Made by a program: the position numbers and the translations under genes
The notes under the pieces: model-generated
The model's database searches: none
Told to the model about the DNA's origin: nothing
Seen by the model: only the letters and a program-made list of their open reading frames with translations
In this document: positions 1 to 12,143 of the stretch, piece by piece
Numbering within the stretch: position 1 is the stretch's first letter
Layout: every line of letters begins with the position of its first letter
DNA from: Caprella mutica
Lineage: Eukaryota > Arthropoda > Malacostraca > Amphipoda > Caprellidae
Direction: 5' to 3'
DNA: 64,000 bases
Assembly (NCBI GenBank): GCA_947561585.1
Contig: CANNZV010001042.1
Location: forward strand, 62,001-126,000

Positions 1-3000
1 AGCACTGAATGAGAGGGTAAAGTCTCTGGAAAGTGATAATGAAGAAGTAAAGAGCGCTAAAGACGCATTGGTGGAGGAGTTATCTCAGTACAAGAATGAG
101 AGCGAACATTTGAAAAATCTGCTCGAGAAAACTCAGTCGGAGATAGGAAGTTTGAAAGAGGAAGGGGAGAATGAAAGGGAAAATGTGGTCACTGCTTTGG
201 AAAGTGAATTGAAGCAACTCAGGGATGAGTTGGAAAGCGAAAAGGAAAATGTACATCAACTTACTGAAACTAACACCAATTTGGTAAAAGAGAAACAAGA
301 TGGCGGTGATTTGAAACTGAAAATAGAAGAGTTACTCGAAACGTTGAATGCGCTCACCAATGAAAAGTTAGTGCTTACTAAGAACATTGGGGATTTCGAA
401 AAGCAAATGGAGGTAATTAGTGAAAGTGTTATAGAGAAAGAAAGGGAACTCAATGAGTCTTTAGACCAAAACAAGAAATTGGAAGATGCTTTGAGGAGTG
501 AAACCGAAATGAAAGAACAACTGAAGAAAGATGTGCAGAATCTTGAAGAGAAAGTGGAGAAAAATTTGTCAGATAATGTACTCGAGAAGGAAAAACTGGA
601 AAAGAAAATAGAGACTTTGGAAGAGGATTTAGAGAGGGGAAATGCAGATACTTTGAAAATGAAAGAAGATTTTCAACAGAAAATATCTTCTTTGGAAGAG
701 GAAAAACAGACTTTGGAGCATGAGATCGAAACTACCAAAAACGAAAAAGATTCAGCAAATGTCAAACTGAAGCAAGCTGAAACTGAAAAAATGTCCTTGG
801 CGGAAAAAATGTCAGAGATGGCGAAAGAAAAGGAACGATTAGAGGAAAACTTGAAGGATATTCAGGTAGTAACTTTTGAATTAACTAATTCTAAAGAGGA
901 GATTGTAGGCCTTAACAAGAAATATACTGATGCGGAGGCAGAAAAAGAGTCGCTTTGCGAAAAACTTGACAAAGCGACAGAAATGAACGCTGCGATTGAA
1001 CAAGAAAGGGAATGTGTAAAGAATGAAAACTCTGAACTTCTCAGTGAAGTAGAGAGTCTGAAGATTAAACTTGGAGACCTGGAGCGTGTTGATTTGGAAG
1101 ATAATGAAGTTGTAACAGAGTTGAAGAAGCAGAGGGATGAACTGTCTGTGAAACTGAAGGAGATGCAAGAGCGATTTAATGAAGAGAGTAGGGAGAAAAC
1201 ACAGCAATTCGATAGTCTGAAACATGAAAAAGAAAACCTTGAAAGTGAGAAAAATAAGATGCAAGAAGAAAAAGAAAACCTTGAAAGTGAGAAGAATAAG
1301 ATGCAAGAAGAAAAAGAAAACCTTGAAAGTGAGAAGAATAAGATGCAAGAAGAAAAAGAAAACCTTGAAAGTGAGAAGAATAAGATGCAAGAAGAAAAAG
1401 AAAACCTTGAAAGTGAGAAGAATAAGATGCAAGAAGAAAAAGAAAACCTTGAAAGTGAGAAGAATAAGATGCAAGAAGAAAAAGAAAACCTTGAAAGTGA
1501 GAAGAATAAGATGCAAGAAGAAAAAGAAAATCTTGAAAGTGAGAAGAATAAGATGCAAGAAGAAAAAGAAAACCTTGAAACCCAAATGAAATCACTTGAA
1601 AAAGAAGTTAGTGACTATAAAAAACAAATCTTAGATTTGAATGCCAAGATTCAAGAATTTGAAGATGGAAAGAAGTTATTTGAAGAGAGACTTCACAGCA
1701 TTGAAGACCAGAAGATTAAAGTAGAGAAAAGCAATGAGAAGTTAATGGCGGACATTGAGGAGATGAGAAGCGAAAGCGTGAAGACTGCGGATGCTATTAG
1801 GAAACTTGAAGAAGAGAAGAAAGAATTGGAGAGAAAGAAGAAAGAATTGGAGGAATACAATAAAGCAATTGAAGAGGGGAAGAAAGAATTGGAGACAGAG
1901 AAGAAAGAATTGGAGGAATGCAATAAAGCAATTGAAGAGGGGAAGAAAGAATTGGAGACAGAGAAGAAAGAATTGGAGGAATGCAATAAAGCAATTGAAG
2001 AGGAGAAACAGAAGCTAATCACTATGAATGCTGAGCTACAATCTACTAATCAGAAACTTTCGGATGAGAATGGAAAGCTCAGAGATGACAGACAAGGGGT
2101 AGACACGATGTGTCTCAAAGAGTTGGAGGCCAAGACCAAGGAGTGTGAGACTGTGATGAGAGAGAGGGATGAGCCGAGTGAGAGGTGTGAGGCAGTGAGG
2201 AAGGAGACTGAGGCTTTGAGGCAGCAAATCGTTACACTCAATACTCAAAAACACGAATTGGATCAAACTGTCAAGGTAAGTCAATATTCAGACCTGAGAC
2301 AACTCAGTATTTATTCAGTTAGACAAAAATGAAAGTTTTTTTATTTGTTTATTTACTTGCTTCATAACTGTCACATGGGCCCAAGTGTCTTACTAATTCT
2401 GAATGCTACAATTATTGACCTTAATCTTTTTTAGTTAGTAGCTAATATTAGAATTATTTCTATTCCGATTTGTTTCAAACCTTCTTCCCACCAGAGCACA
2501 TCTGACAACCTGTCAGCTGTGACATCAGACCTGGAGAACTGTCAGTCTCAGCTGTCAGACTGCCAGGAGAAACTGTCATCAAGTGTTGGGAGGTGTGAAG
2601 AGCTCCTCACTGAACTCAATGAGGTGAACAGTAAAGCACCTCTTCTCTCTATAAATTACTCTACTATTTGGCCCATTCGTTACTAGCAGATAAACGCCGC
2701 GTTTTCACTGCCCCTCTACAATTGATCACTGTTAAATGAATGGAAGGCGGCAGTAACGCTAGTATAGACTGCAAATTTGCTTTCCATTCATTTAACCGTG
2801 ATTAATTGAAGAGACGTAAACTGGGTGGTGAAAACGCGGCATTTAATATGCTAGAATAGAATGGGTCTTTAGATGTTTCACATAATAAACTAGTTAGGTA
2901 GCTACTTCCATTAAACTACATATAGTGTTGGTAAAGGCACAGAATAGGGAAGTAACAACATCTTATAGGGCTGGTAAAGGCACAGAATAGGGAACTAACA

Positions 3001-6000
3001 ACATCTTATAGGGCTGGTAAAGGCACAGTATACAGAATAGAGAAGTAACAACATCTTATAGGGCTGGTAAAGGCACAGTATACTGAATAGGGAAGTAACA
3101 ACATCTTATAGGGCTGGTAAAGGCACAGTATACAGAATAGGGAAGTAACAACATCTTATAGGGCTGGTAAAGGCACAGTATACTGAATAGGGAAGTAACA
3201 ACATCTTATAGGGCTGGTAAAGGCACAGTATACAGAATAGAGAAGTAACAACATCTTATAGGGCTGGTAAAGGCACAGTATACTGAATAGGGAAGTAACA
3301 ACATCTTATAGGGCTGGTAAAGGCACAGTATACAGAATAGAGAAGTAACAACATCTTATAGGGCTGGTAAAGGCACAGTATACAGAATAGGGAAGTAACA
3401 ACATCTTATAGGGCTGGTAAAGGCACAGTATACAGAATAGGGAAGTAACAACATCTTATAGGGCTGGTAAAGGCACAGTATACAGAATAGGGAAGTAACA
3501 ACATCTTATAGGGCTGGTAAAGGCACAGTATACAGAATAGGGAAGTAACAACATCTTATAGGACTGGTAAAGGCACAGTATACAGAATAGGGAAGTAACA
3601 TCATCTTATAGGGCTGGTAAAGGCACAGTATACAGAATAGGGAAGTAACAACATCTTATCGGGCTGGTAAAGGCACAGTATACAGAATAGGGAAGTAACA
3701 ACATCTTATAGGACTGGTAAAGGCACAGTATACAGAATAGAGAAGTAACAACATCTTATAGGACTGGTAAAGGCACAGTATACAGAATAGGGAAGTAACA
3801 ACATCTTATAGGACTGGTAAAGGCACAGTATACAGAATAGGGAAGTAACAACATCTTATAGGGCTGGTAAAGGCACAGTATACAGAATAGGGAAGTAACA
3901 ACATCTTATAGGGCTGGTAAAGGCACAGTATACAGAATAGGGAAGTAACAACATCTTATCGGGCTGGTAAAGGCACAGTATACAGAATAGGGAAAAAATA
4001 ATCGGGTTGATAGTTAGTTTGTTAATTAGAGTTAGTAATTTATTAGTTACTAACAGTTTACACTAACTGATTTACATTTCAGTTAGTAGTTAATCTCAAC
4101 AAGTACACAGCTTTTTACTTAGATTTAGGCTATGATTGTTGTTGTTGATCATTTCACCTGTAATTACTTCATCAGTACTTTATTTACTTTATTTTAATTT
4201 TGAAATTGAAGAGCATAGCTATGTCTTTATATTGCCTAGTTAGAGAAATTAGAATTATTCTCTTAGTGAATTTTAGTGCTCCATAGCTATTATGAATACT
4301 TTAAACACATTCACAGTTTTCCCTGGGGTTGTGCACCCCAGGGATTGTATTTGTTATTTCCTTCTAATCTTGTTGGTTGCACATAACATTATAATGATTA
4401 ATATTATGCCCAGAACTATAGAGTTATTTAGCTAATATTGAAATTCTTCCATCAGGTGACATCGGTACTTCGTGAGAGAGGTGAAAGAATATCCAGGTTA
4501 GAGAACAGCTTGAAGGAGAAAACCACAGAGTTCGAAACTAAGGTGAGGACGATTGGAATAAGATTAACTAAATGTCAAAGTGTGATATATGATAGGGAAA
4601 GTGCAATCCTTTGCGAACTTATCTTAAATCAAACTTCAGAAAAAAGCTCGCGTCTCAAAAACCGTTTTTCATGAATCTTAAATTTTCATAATGACGAACT
4701 TTACTTTTAATGGACAATTTGAGTCATAATAAAAGTTAGGTGAAGCTGTTACAACAGCCAGTCTATGTACAGGTAAAGCTGTTACAACCATTATCCAGCT
4801 TTACCTGTACATAGACTGTCTGTTGTAACAGCTTTACCTGTACATAGACTGTCTGTTGTAACAGCTTTACCTGTACATAGACTGGCTGTTGTAACAGCTT
4901 TACCTGTACATAGACTGTCTGTTGTAACAGCTTTACCTGTACATAGACTGGCTGTTGTAACAGCTTTACCTGTACATAGACTGGCTGTTGTAACAGCTTT
5001 ACCTGTACATAGACTGGCTGTTGTAACAGCTTTACCTGTACATAGACTGGCTGTTGTAACAGCTTTACCTGTACATAGACTGGCTGTTGTAACAGCTTTA
5101 CCTGTACATAGACTGGCTGTTGTATCAGCTTTACCTGTACATAGACTGGCTGTTGTAACAGCTTTACCTGTACATAGACTGGCTGTTGTAACAGCTTTAC
5201 CTGTACATAGACTGGCCGTTGTAACAACTTTACCTGTACATAGACTGGCTGTTGTAACAGCTTTACCTGTACATAGACTGGCTGTTGTAACAGCTTTACC
5301 TGTACATAGACTGGCTGTTGTAACAGCTTTACCTGTACATAGACTGTCTGTTGTAACAGCTTTACCTGTACATAGACTGGCCGTTGTAACAACTTTACCT
5401 GTACATAGACTGGCTGTTGTAACAGCTTTACCTGTACATAGACTGGCTGTTGTAACAGCTTTACCTGTACATAGACTGGCCGTAGTAACAGCTTTACCTG
5501 TACATAGACTGGCTGTTGTAACAGCTTTACCTGTACATAGACTGTCTGTTGTAACAGCTTTACCTGTACATAGACTGGCCGTAGTAACAGCTTTACCTGT
5601 ACATAGACTGGCCGTTGTAACAGCTTTACCTGTACATAGACTGGCCGTTGTAACAGCTTTACCTGCATCTGGTGAAACCGTAAAAGTGCTTTACAGTTCG
5701 TTGAAGATTCAATTCTGTTTTTCACAGTTGTCAGAGCTGCAGTCAGTCAAGGATGCACTCGAAAGTGACTGCAGTGACTTACGACTGAAGGTGACTGATA
5801 TCAGTCACTCAGACTCAGAAGTCAGACTGTCCTCTGAACTGACTGAGACTAAACAGAAGCTGCTGGCAGAGACTGACAGGAATAAACAGCTGGAGAAGGT
5901 GAGTTGCTTAGCTCTTACTATTAGCAGTTAAAATGCCGCGTTTTCACCGCTCAGGTCACACCTCTTCAATTAATCACGGTTAAATGAATGTAAGGCGGTA

Positions 6001-9000
6001 GAAACGCTAGTATAGACTGCAAATTTGCTGTCCATTCATTTAACAGTGATTAATTGAAGAGGCGTGAACTGGGCGGTGAAAACGCTGCGTTTTAACTGCT
6101 GATAAAGAATGGCTCTAAAGTGAATATAGGCAGTAGATGATTTATTAACTAGGGTAAGTTACAAATTAGCAGCCAGTTTCACATCTTTATTTGTAGCCAT
6201 GATACCCGGAGGTAGCTAGCTATTGTGGATACCAAATTAAATAGTAATTATTAGCTAGGTACATAGTTTTTTCTTATATGATCGAAGATGTGGCACTGAC
6301 TGATTATTCGTAACTTACCCTACTCTTTCACTTCTGATAATTTCATAGTTTGTAACACTGCTCACTTTTTTGGAAGTTTATTATATCAGTACATCGTTAA
6401 AATAGAACTAGAATATTCTTCTTATTTTTCAATTATAATGCTCACACTAGTATGAGTGTGGCAGTGTCCGGAAAATTGCAGTCACTTCATTTGTGTGCTT
6501 TGTACTTGTTAGCTACAGAGTTATTTGGTTATATAAATCATTTATCGAACACATTTTAACGTCATTTTCATTTCTAAAAAGAGGGGGCTTCCCTTCGTTA
6601 AGAAGTTGAGGAGACATTACTTGTCAAGTCGCTGTTTTTGCCGTATCCTTTTGTACTTTTCAATAGAATAGCTATTACTAAGTAAGCCGTAGTGTAGTTT
6701 GTTGTATCTGCTAGTTTATTTTACCGCACCCTTTATGACTGTTTAATGAGCTGGCACATGTAGTTACATTAGGTAGCTATTTTGTAGAGATGGGACGAAG
6801 TATCGGCAATTTTTCTGGCATCGATACTCTGTATCGGCAAAAAAGTGCCGATACCACTAGTCTTTACATTTTTTTATAATATCATTTATTTATCTATTGA
6901 CATTGAAAAATTATAATTTGTATTAATGTACAATGATTTCATATAGATGGGTAAGCTTAATTTTCATAATTACAAAATTCTACTGACGTTTAAATAGACA
7001 AAGTAGCTATTGGTGAAAATTTGGGTATCTTCCTATTCCTAGTATTTTGCTTATTTTACCTAATACGGTAATTCTTTTTTCAATTAATTGACAATTATTT
7101 TTTCTGTGTAGCTATCCTCTAAATTGTTAAAAGTTCAAATTAAAGAATCACTATGCTATCAGAACGTGATTAGCTCTAACCGATTAAAGTGTCGTAAAGT
7201 GACTTGGCAGTTTTCCGAGCATAGCTACTGAAGGTATCTGTCACTGGTAAAATAGATGTATATATTTTAGTTACTTCTTCACACTGTTTATTCTGAATTA
7301 TTTCCTGTGCAGATGATCAGCGAGTTGAAGACATCATCAGTGAAAGCAGTTGACTCCACCAAAGATGTTGTACCTGCTAATGATGGACAGGTGCGATTTA
7401 ATTATTTAGTGAAGAGAGGAAGGAAATGTAACTAGCTACATCAAGTCCGAACAGAATTTCCCTCATTTGGAGTTTTTTTGGGCAAAATTAAATCATATTA
7501 TAGCCACCAGGGGCTCTATCCTTAAACTGTCTGTGGTGAATGGAAGAGAAGGGGGTGGCGCCTTTTGTTCCCCGAAATGTAGTAATTTATATTATGGATT
7601 GTCTCTTTTTTACCATGTTTATAATTTTTTAACGCTATTTGCAGTTTTAGAGGATAGCGCTAGGGTTATGCTCTTCAACTACGAGGTGTTAGATTTTGTG
7701 TTAGGTAGACTCGTAGGCTTCATTTACTATCACCTCTTCATTTTCCTCTTCCATCCGTGAGTGCAGCCACTGGTGCTTGTGTCCCTTTTCGTCACATTCC
7801 TTGGTAAGTGACTGCATTCACGGAGTAGCTTTTCTGCATCCATGAGCATTGTCACCGACTTATGGAAGGTGACTTTGTTCATGGAGCCACTTTCCTCTCT
7901 GACTGTTTCTTCCAGTCACTTGTACTTAATTTCCTTTTGCCGTCAGCGATTAATTAAAGCATATTATATTATACCTATACTAGAACAATACAAAAATACA
8001 ACTAGAGGTCAACATAAGAACTAGAATATATTTACTGGTGTAGAAGGACAATTAGCTATCAGATAAGACTTGAATATCTGATGAAAATCTTAATAGGTTA
8101 CCATTGAAAGTTCATTAAAATATGTATCTTATTCAACTCATTATTAATAATTGGTATCTATGATACGGGCAGGTATCATAGATACCAATTCAAATATCTG
8201 ATCTAATGTTCATAGCTATAGCTTTTTCTATTAATGTATTTTTTTAATTTATAATTGAAAATTTTCATTGGGTATTTAGCTAGTTCTACTCTGGTGAATG
8301 TAACTACAACCTCATCTGCAATTAGCTGCAAATGATTGGGGAACTCATCGTCATTGTCTATGAGTTCTCCTTCACTCACTGCTGTCAATGTTCATTTCGT
8401 TGCAGGGTTCAGAGGTCATGAGCAACAGCACCATCAGCAAAGTGGAGGAAGTTCATCGACTTAAGGAACTGGAGGACACTTTCGAAGAGCGATACATGAA
8501 ACTGAAGACAGTCGCCATAAAACTCAAAAAGAAACTGGCGGAAACTCAAATCCAACTCACAAACGCCGAGGAACAGAACAAGATATGCAACTTGAAGAAT
8601 ATTCAGAGTCTACAGGCTGAGATAGATCGTCTGAATGATCAGTTGGACAGTGATAAAGTCAGCAAAAAGGAAAAGGATGGACAGCTGACGAATGCCGCTA
8701 CGCAACTCAGTGAGACGAAGGCACAGCTTGCTAAAGCGCTAGAGAATTTGGATACTTTAAAAACTCAGTTGAATACATCTGATGAAATGGTACAGAGTCA
8801 GAAGAATAAGATACTGGAACTGACAGCACGTATCACCTCCTTTGAAATGAAGGCTGATAGCTTAGGAAAGGAGGAGAGCAAACACATCTCTCTACTGACG
8901 CTTCAACTACAGGATTCGGAACAGCTTGCTGCAGATTTAGAGAAGAAATTGAGCGCAGAAAGAGAGAAGGCCATGAATGAGAGGGACACCATGGCTCTGA

Positions 9001-11848
9001 GTCAACAAAGAGTCTCAGCCTTGGAGGCTCAGCTTCAACAGGTGTCTGCTAAGAACGAGGCAGACGAGAACTCAAATGAGTTCTTACGAACCAGTAATGA
9101 AGAACTTAGAAGCCAGTTATCTGATGCTGAAAAGGAGCTAATGACGTTGAGATTGACTAAACAGCAAATTAGTGGGGAAATGGAAGGCTTGAGACAAGAG
9201 GTTGAGTCATTAAAAGAGTCAACTTCATCAGTGAGTCAGAGTAAGGCGAAACTAGAGGAGTCACTTAGACTCACTAAAAATAACTCTACTAAAACCATCT
9301 CCAACTTAGAGGACAAACTCTCCTCTACCACCAAACAGCTTGATGATGCGACCACTGAATTGCATCACGTTAAGACTGAGTACGAAGGTTACAAGACTAA
9401 AGCCACGACTATATTGAAGCAACAGCAGAAACAGCACCACACTGTCGATGCTGGGGACCTTCAACATAAGTTACAACTATCTGAAACAACCGTCACATCG
9501 TTACAGCACTCTAACAGACAGCTACAGTCTGAAATATCAGCACTGCAGTCTGAGCATAAGTTCTTACAGTCTGAAAAAGACAGGCTGTCTAAAGTTCATA
9601 AGACTGAACTTCTGAAGCTGAATGATGAAGTGAGTGCTCTGAAAGTTGATGTGAAGGAGATGACTGATAAGCTTCACAAAGTGACTTCCACTAGCCAGGC
9701 CACCATTTCAAAGATGGCTTTAGAAGGGGAAGCCATCGCTAAAAGTTACGAATCGCAATTGAAAAGTCGGGATTTGAATCATGAGCAGGAAATGACGGAT
9801 CTTCAGTTGAAGATAGATTCCCTCACCAGGGATAAGAACAGAGCTGACTCTGATAACAAAGATAAGAGAGACAATGTAGATGATGTCAAAGTTGACGTCA
9901 GTACAATGATCAGAGAAAGGGGCGAGGGGTCGGAGTATGTCGAATCAGTACAAGTCTCAGGCCAGCAGTCGAAACATTCTCGCAGCTCTTCAGGCCACTA
10001 TAGAATGTCCCTTTCTGATCCCCCTTACAACCCGCCCCCCCTCAACCAGCTCCTAGACGACTCCATCAGCCTGGCTGGCTCCAACGAATTCGACTCCAGC
10101 GCCAACGCTTACTGGAACGACCGAATCAACTCCATTCAGTCGAAGTGCGACTCTTACGACTTACGTCTCAACCAAATCTCCACTTTACTTCACGAATCAG
10201 AGGCCGAGAACGCCAGACTGATACAACTGACAGACACGTTGAAGGAGGAAATACGCCGTAGTTCCAGGAACAGTGACCGGGAAAAGCATCTCGAGAACCT
10301 AGAGTATCTTAAGAATGTTGTCCTGCAGTTCATCACTCTGCAAGGGGAAAATGACGGTAGAGAGAGGCTTCTCCCTGTCCTGCAGACTCTCCTACAACTT
10401 TCTCCACTGGAAATGGAGAAAATAAAACACTGTGTAAAAGGTGAGAACAGAGTAGCTTTTCTTCATCCACGAGCATTGTCACTGACTGGTGGTAGGTGAC
10501 TTTGCTCATATAGCCACTTTCTATACCGACTACTTCTTCGAGTCCCTTGTACTTAATTTCCTTTTGACGTCAGTGATATGGCCTTTGGTTCCAAAGCAGA
10601 CGTTAAACCCTAATAAATTAAATTATTTTTTCTAATTTATTGTTGAGTTTGTTGACGTTTCAATGTTAGTTCACATCAGTTGCTATGTTTCGGAGTGTGT
10701 CAGTCAAGAAAATCAATTGGCTTGCATCTCAGATATGCCTAAAGGGCCGTACACACGTAGGGTTTTTTAAGTCTTTCCACCAGACTTTTTGCTAAGCTCC
10801 TCCTACTTTTTCCACAAGGAGTATATAAGAAAAATGGTATAATTGTTATTTATTTCAGTTGGTATCCATGATACATGCAGATATCATGGATACCAACTAA
10901 AATAAATGACAATTACATCGTTTTTTATATTCTCTTCTGGTGGAAAGACTTAAAAAACACTACGTGTGTACGGCCCTTTACGTATAGAGAATTAAAGTAT
11001 AGGCAGCGCTGTTTCACCTCATCTTATCAGAGAAATATTCCTATGTTATTCGTACGGGGATAAAAAGTTCATTAACATCTGTATAGCTGACGATATACTT
11101 AATTTTGAAGAATTTTAATTTAATATTTGAATGCCTATTGTCTAACCACTTTCATTGCTGTAAAGTTTATTGAAACTGGTTCAAATAATTCTTATGTTCA
11201 CATGCTAAGCTTTGGCTCGAAAATGAGCCAAAGCTGACTTGGTAAGCAAAGAAATTTGGCTAAAATCGCCTTACACATTTACTAAATAGCTAGTTGATAT
11301 ATTAATTAAATGGTTGATATATTAATTAAATGGTTGATATATTAATTAAATGGTTGATATATTAATTAAATGGTTGATATATTAATTAAATGGTTGATAT
11401 ATTAATTAAATGGTTGATATATTAATTAAATGGTTGATATATTAATTAAATGGTTGATATATTAATTAAATGGTTGATATATTAATTAAATGGTTGATAT
11501 ATTAATTAAATGGTTGATATATTAATTAAATGGTTGATATATTAATTAAATGGTTGATATATTAATTAAATGGTTGATATATTAATTAAATGGTTGATAT
11601 ATTAATTAAATGGTTGATATATTAATTAAATGGTTGATATATTAATTAAATGGTTGATATATTAATTAAATGGTTGATATATTAATTAAATGGTTGATAT
11701 ATTAATTAAATGGTTGATATATTAATTAAATGGTTGATATATTAATTAAATGGTTGATATTAATTAATTTCTTTACTTTTCAGGGGGTGAAACTGAAGCT
11801 GGCGCAGCAGGTTGGGGGAGTTACTTACACCTGTGGTCTGGTAGATAA
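1..11848 (+). CDS. GCC2: GCC2-like GRIP-domain golgin, 3' part (seven exons, open at the left edge)
   Basis: Long coiled-coil tether of the trans-Golgi; GRIP domains bind Arl1-GTP (family knowledge). Exons: <1-2275, 2495-2623, 4456-4542, 5728-5898, 7313-7390, 8406-10440, 11784-11848. All GT-AG and phase 0 except the last intron (phase 1), giving 1612 visible residues, almost all E/K/L-rich coiled coil. The GRIP domain closes the 8406-10440 exon (NLEYLKNVVLQFI, then ERLLPVLQTLLQLSP), with the conserved Tyr of EYLKN present. The last exon encodes GWGSYLHLWSGR then TAA, very like the human GCC2 end (WASYLHSWSGLR), which is why I prefer GCC2 to other golgins. The frame runs in from base 2, so the N-terminus lies outside the window. 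Exon 1 carries two in-frame coding minisatellites. Gene assignment is strong; the upstream extent is unknown. Confidence 0.9.
1225..1580 (+). repeat. Coding minisatellite, 42-base unit (14 residues) x 8 in GCC2
   Basis: Eight almost identical copies of a unit encoding EKENLESEKNKMQE, followed by a partial ninth. Fourteen residues equal two heptads, so adding or losing copies keeps the coiled-coil register (Leu and Met recur seven residues apart). Near-identity at the nucleotide level indicates recent expansion or homogenisation. Confidence 0.95.
1805..2005 (+). repeat. Coding minisatellite, 63-base unit (21 residues) in GCC2
   Basis: About 2.7 copies of a unit encoding EEGKKELETEKKELEECNKAI. 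Twenty-one residues equal three heptads, so the register is again preserved. The first copy has Tyr where later copies have Cys. Confidence 0.9.
2670..2870. mobile_element. Foldback MITE family M1, copy 1 (GCC2 intron)
   Basis: Terminal inverted repeats beginning near CTAGCAGATAAA and continuing with CGCCGCGTTTTCAC, read inverted at the right as GTGAAAACGCGGC. Inner parts (ATTCATTTAACCGTGATTAA and its inverse) also pair. Other copies lie at 5905-6115 and 13525-13712. No coding capacity; presumably mobilised in trans. Confidence 0.8.
2928..3993. repeat. 50-base minisatellite, about 21 copies (GCC2 intron)
   Basis: Perfectly phased 50-base units containing GGGCTGGTAAAGGCACAG and AGTAACAACATCTTATAG. 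The first two units lack a TATAC insertion that later ones carry. Mostly single-base variation (gggctgg/ggactgg, agagaag/aggga). Non-coding. Confidence 0.95.
4744..5668. repeat. 33-base minisatellite, about 28 copies, headed by one inverted unit (GCC2 intron)
   Basis: Units contain CTTTACCTGTACATAGACTG followed by GCTGTTGTAACAG. The first unit (4744-4790) is in the opposite orientation to the rest, so the array begins as a hairpin. Because 33 is a multiple of three and the unit lacks stops, a 320-residue frame is open on the minus strand; I treat it as spurious. The array ends 60 bases before the exon at 5728. Confidence 0.95.
5905..6115. mobile_element. Foldback MITE family M1, copy 2
   Basis: Same inverted repeats as the 2670 copy (GCCGCGTTTTCACC at the left, GGTGAAAACGC at the right) and the same inner block. 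It starts about 10 bases after the donor of the 5728-5898 exon. Confidence 0.8.
6138..6325. mobile_element. Foldback MITE family M2, copy 1
   Basis: Termini AGGGTAAGTTAC and GTAACTTACCCT are exact inverses, and TTTCACATCTTTATTTG pairs imperfectly with the right arm. The loop holds a decayed version of the palindrome GGTATCCATGATACC. Related to 13155-13342 and 13850-14092. Confidence 0.7.
6330..7310. other. GCC2 intron, no confident feature
   Basis: AT-rich unique-looking sequence. A short inverted motif (GTATCGGCA / TGCCGATAC) at about 6795-6865 suggests another small foldback, and 6640-6770 resembles part of the 60235-60880 foldback family. No exon recognised. Confidence 0.5.
7490..7950 (-). 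repeat. Interspersed repeat R1, near full-length copy, reverse orientation
   Basis: About 460 bases matching 23325-23815 in reverse. Marker stretches: GTGAATGGAAGAGAAGGGGG, CACTGGTGCTTGTGTCCC, GAGCATTGTCACCGACT. No reading frame, poly(A) tail or clear terminal repeats, so its class is unknown. In this orientation it places a donor-like TTGGTAAGTGAC in a GCC2 intron. Confidence 0.8.
8148..8202. repeat. Palindromic mini-element (core hairpin), variant copy
   Basis: AATTGGTATCTATGATAC and GTATCATAGATACCAATT form a near-perfect hairpin. This is the same core found inside larger foldback elements at 10865, 13215, 13935, 15990 and 30385. Confidence 0.75.
10452..10615 (-). repeat. Interspersed repeat R1, partial, directly after a GCC2 donor
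   Basis: Matches the R1 part from AGTAGCTTTTC to GGTTCCAAAGCAGACG in reverse orientation. It begins only about 11 bases inside the intron that follows the GRIP exon (donor at 10441). Confidence 0.75.
10738..10982. mobile_element. Foldback MITE family M3, complete copy
   Basis: Inverted termini AAAGGGCCGTACACACGTAG and its inverse CTACGTGTGTACGGCCCTTT, followed by paired TTTTTTAAGTCTTTCCACCAG. The centre holds the core palindrome (GTTGGTATCCATGATAC / GATATCATGGATACCAAC). A second member is at 30378-30545. Confidence 0.85.
11292..11765. repeat. 20-base AG-free minisatellite, about 23 copies, ending at the last GCC2 acceptor
   Basis: Virtually identical copies of TGGTTGATATATTAATTAAA. The array runs into TTAATTTCTTTACTTTTCAG, the acceptor of the GRIP-tail exon at 11784. 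The sense strand has no AG from the array start to that acceptor, and every unit contains branchpoint-like TTGAT and TTAAT words. Confidence 0.95.
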
Positions 11849-12143
11849 ACTGGTAGTCTCCTGACAGACTGGTAGTCTCCTGACAGACTGGTAGTCTATT
11901 CCCTCTTATGTTTTTTTGTGGTTGTGTCATTTTTAGACTATTATATTTCTTTCTATTTCTGTGCAGCTTTGACTGTAAATGTTAGTTAACATTTTTAACA
12001 ATTGTGAACAAAGTGAATTACTCAAAGAAAATCAAACACTAAAATTTAATAACAGAAAGCACATATATACCATAGAGAACTTATACAAACACTCCAACTA
12101 TACATTGTTACAATATACTTTAAGTGTTTGGTGTTGTTTATAG

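Noticed and set aside
4763..5725. 320-residue minus-strand frame of 11-residue repeats
   Set aside because: Produced by a stop-free 33-base minisatellite in a GCC2 intron; no start context, no flanking coding sequence.
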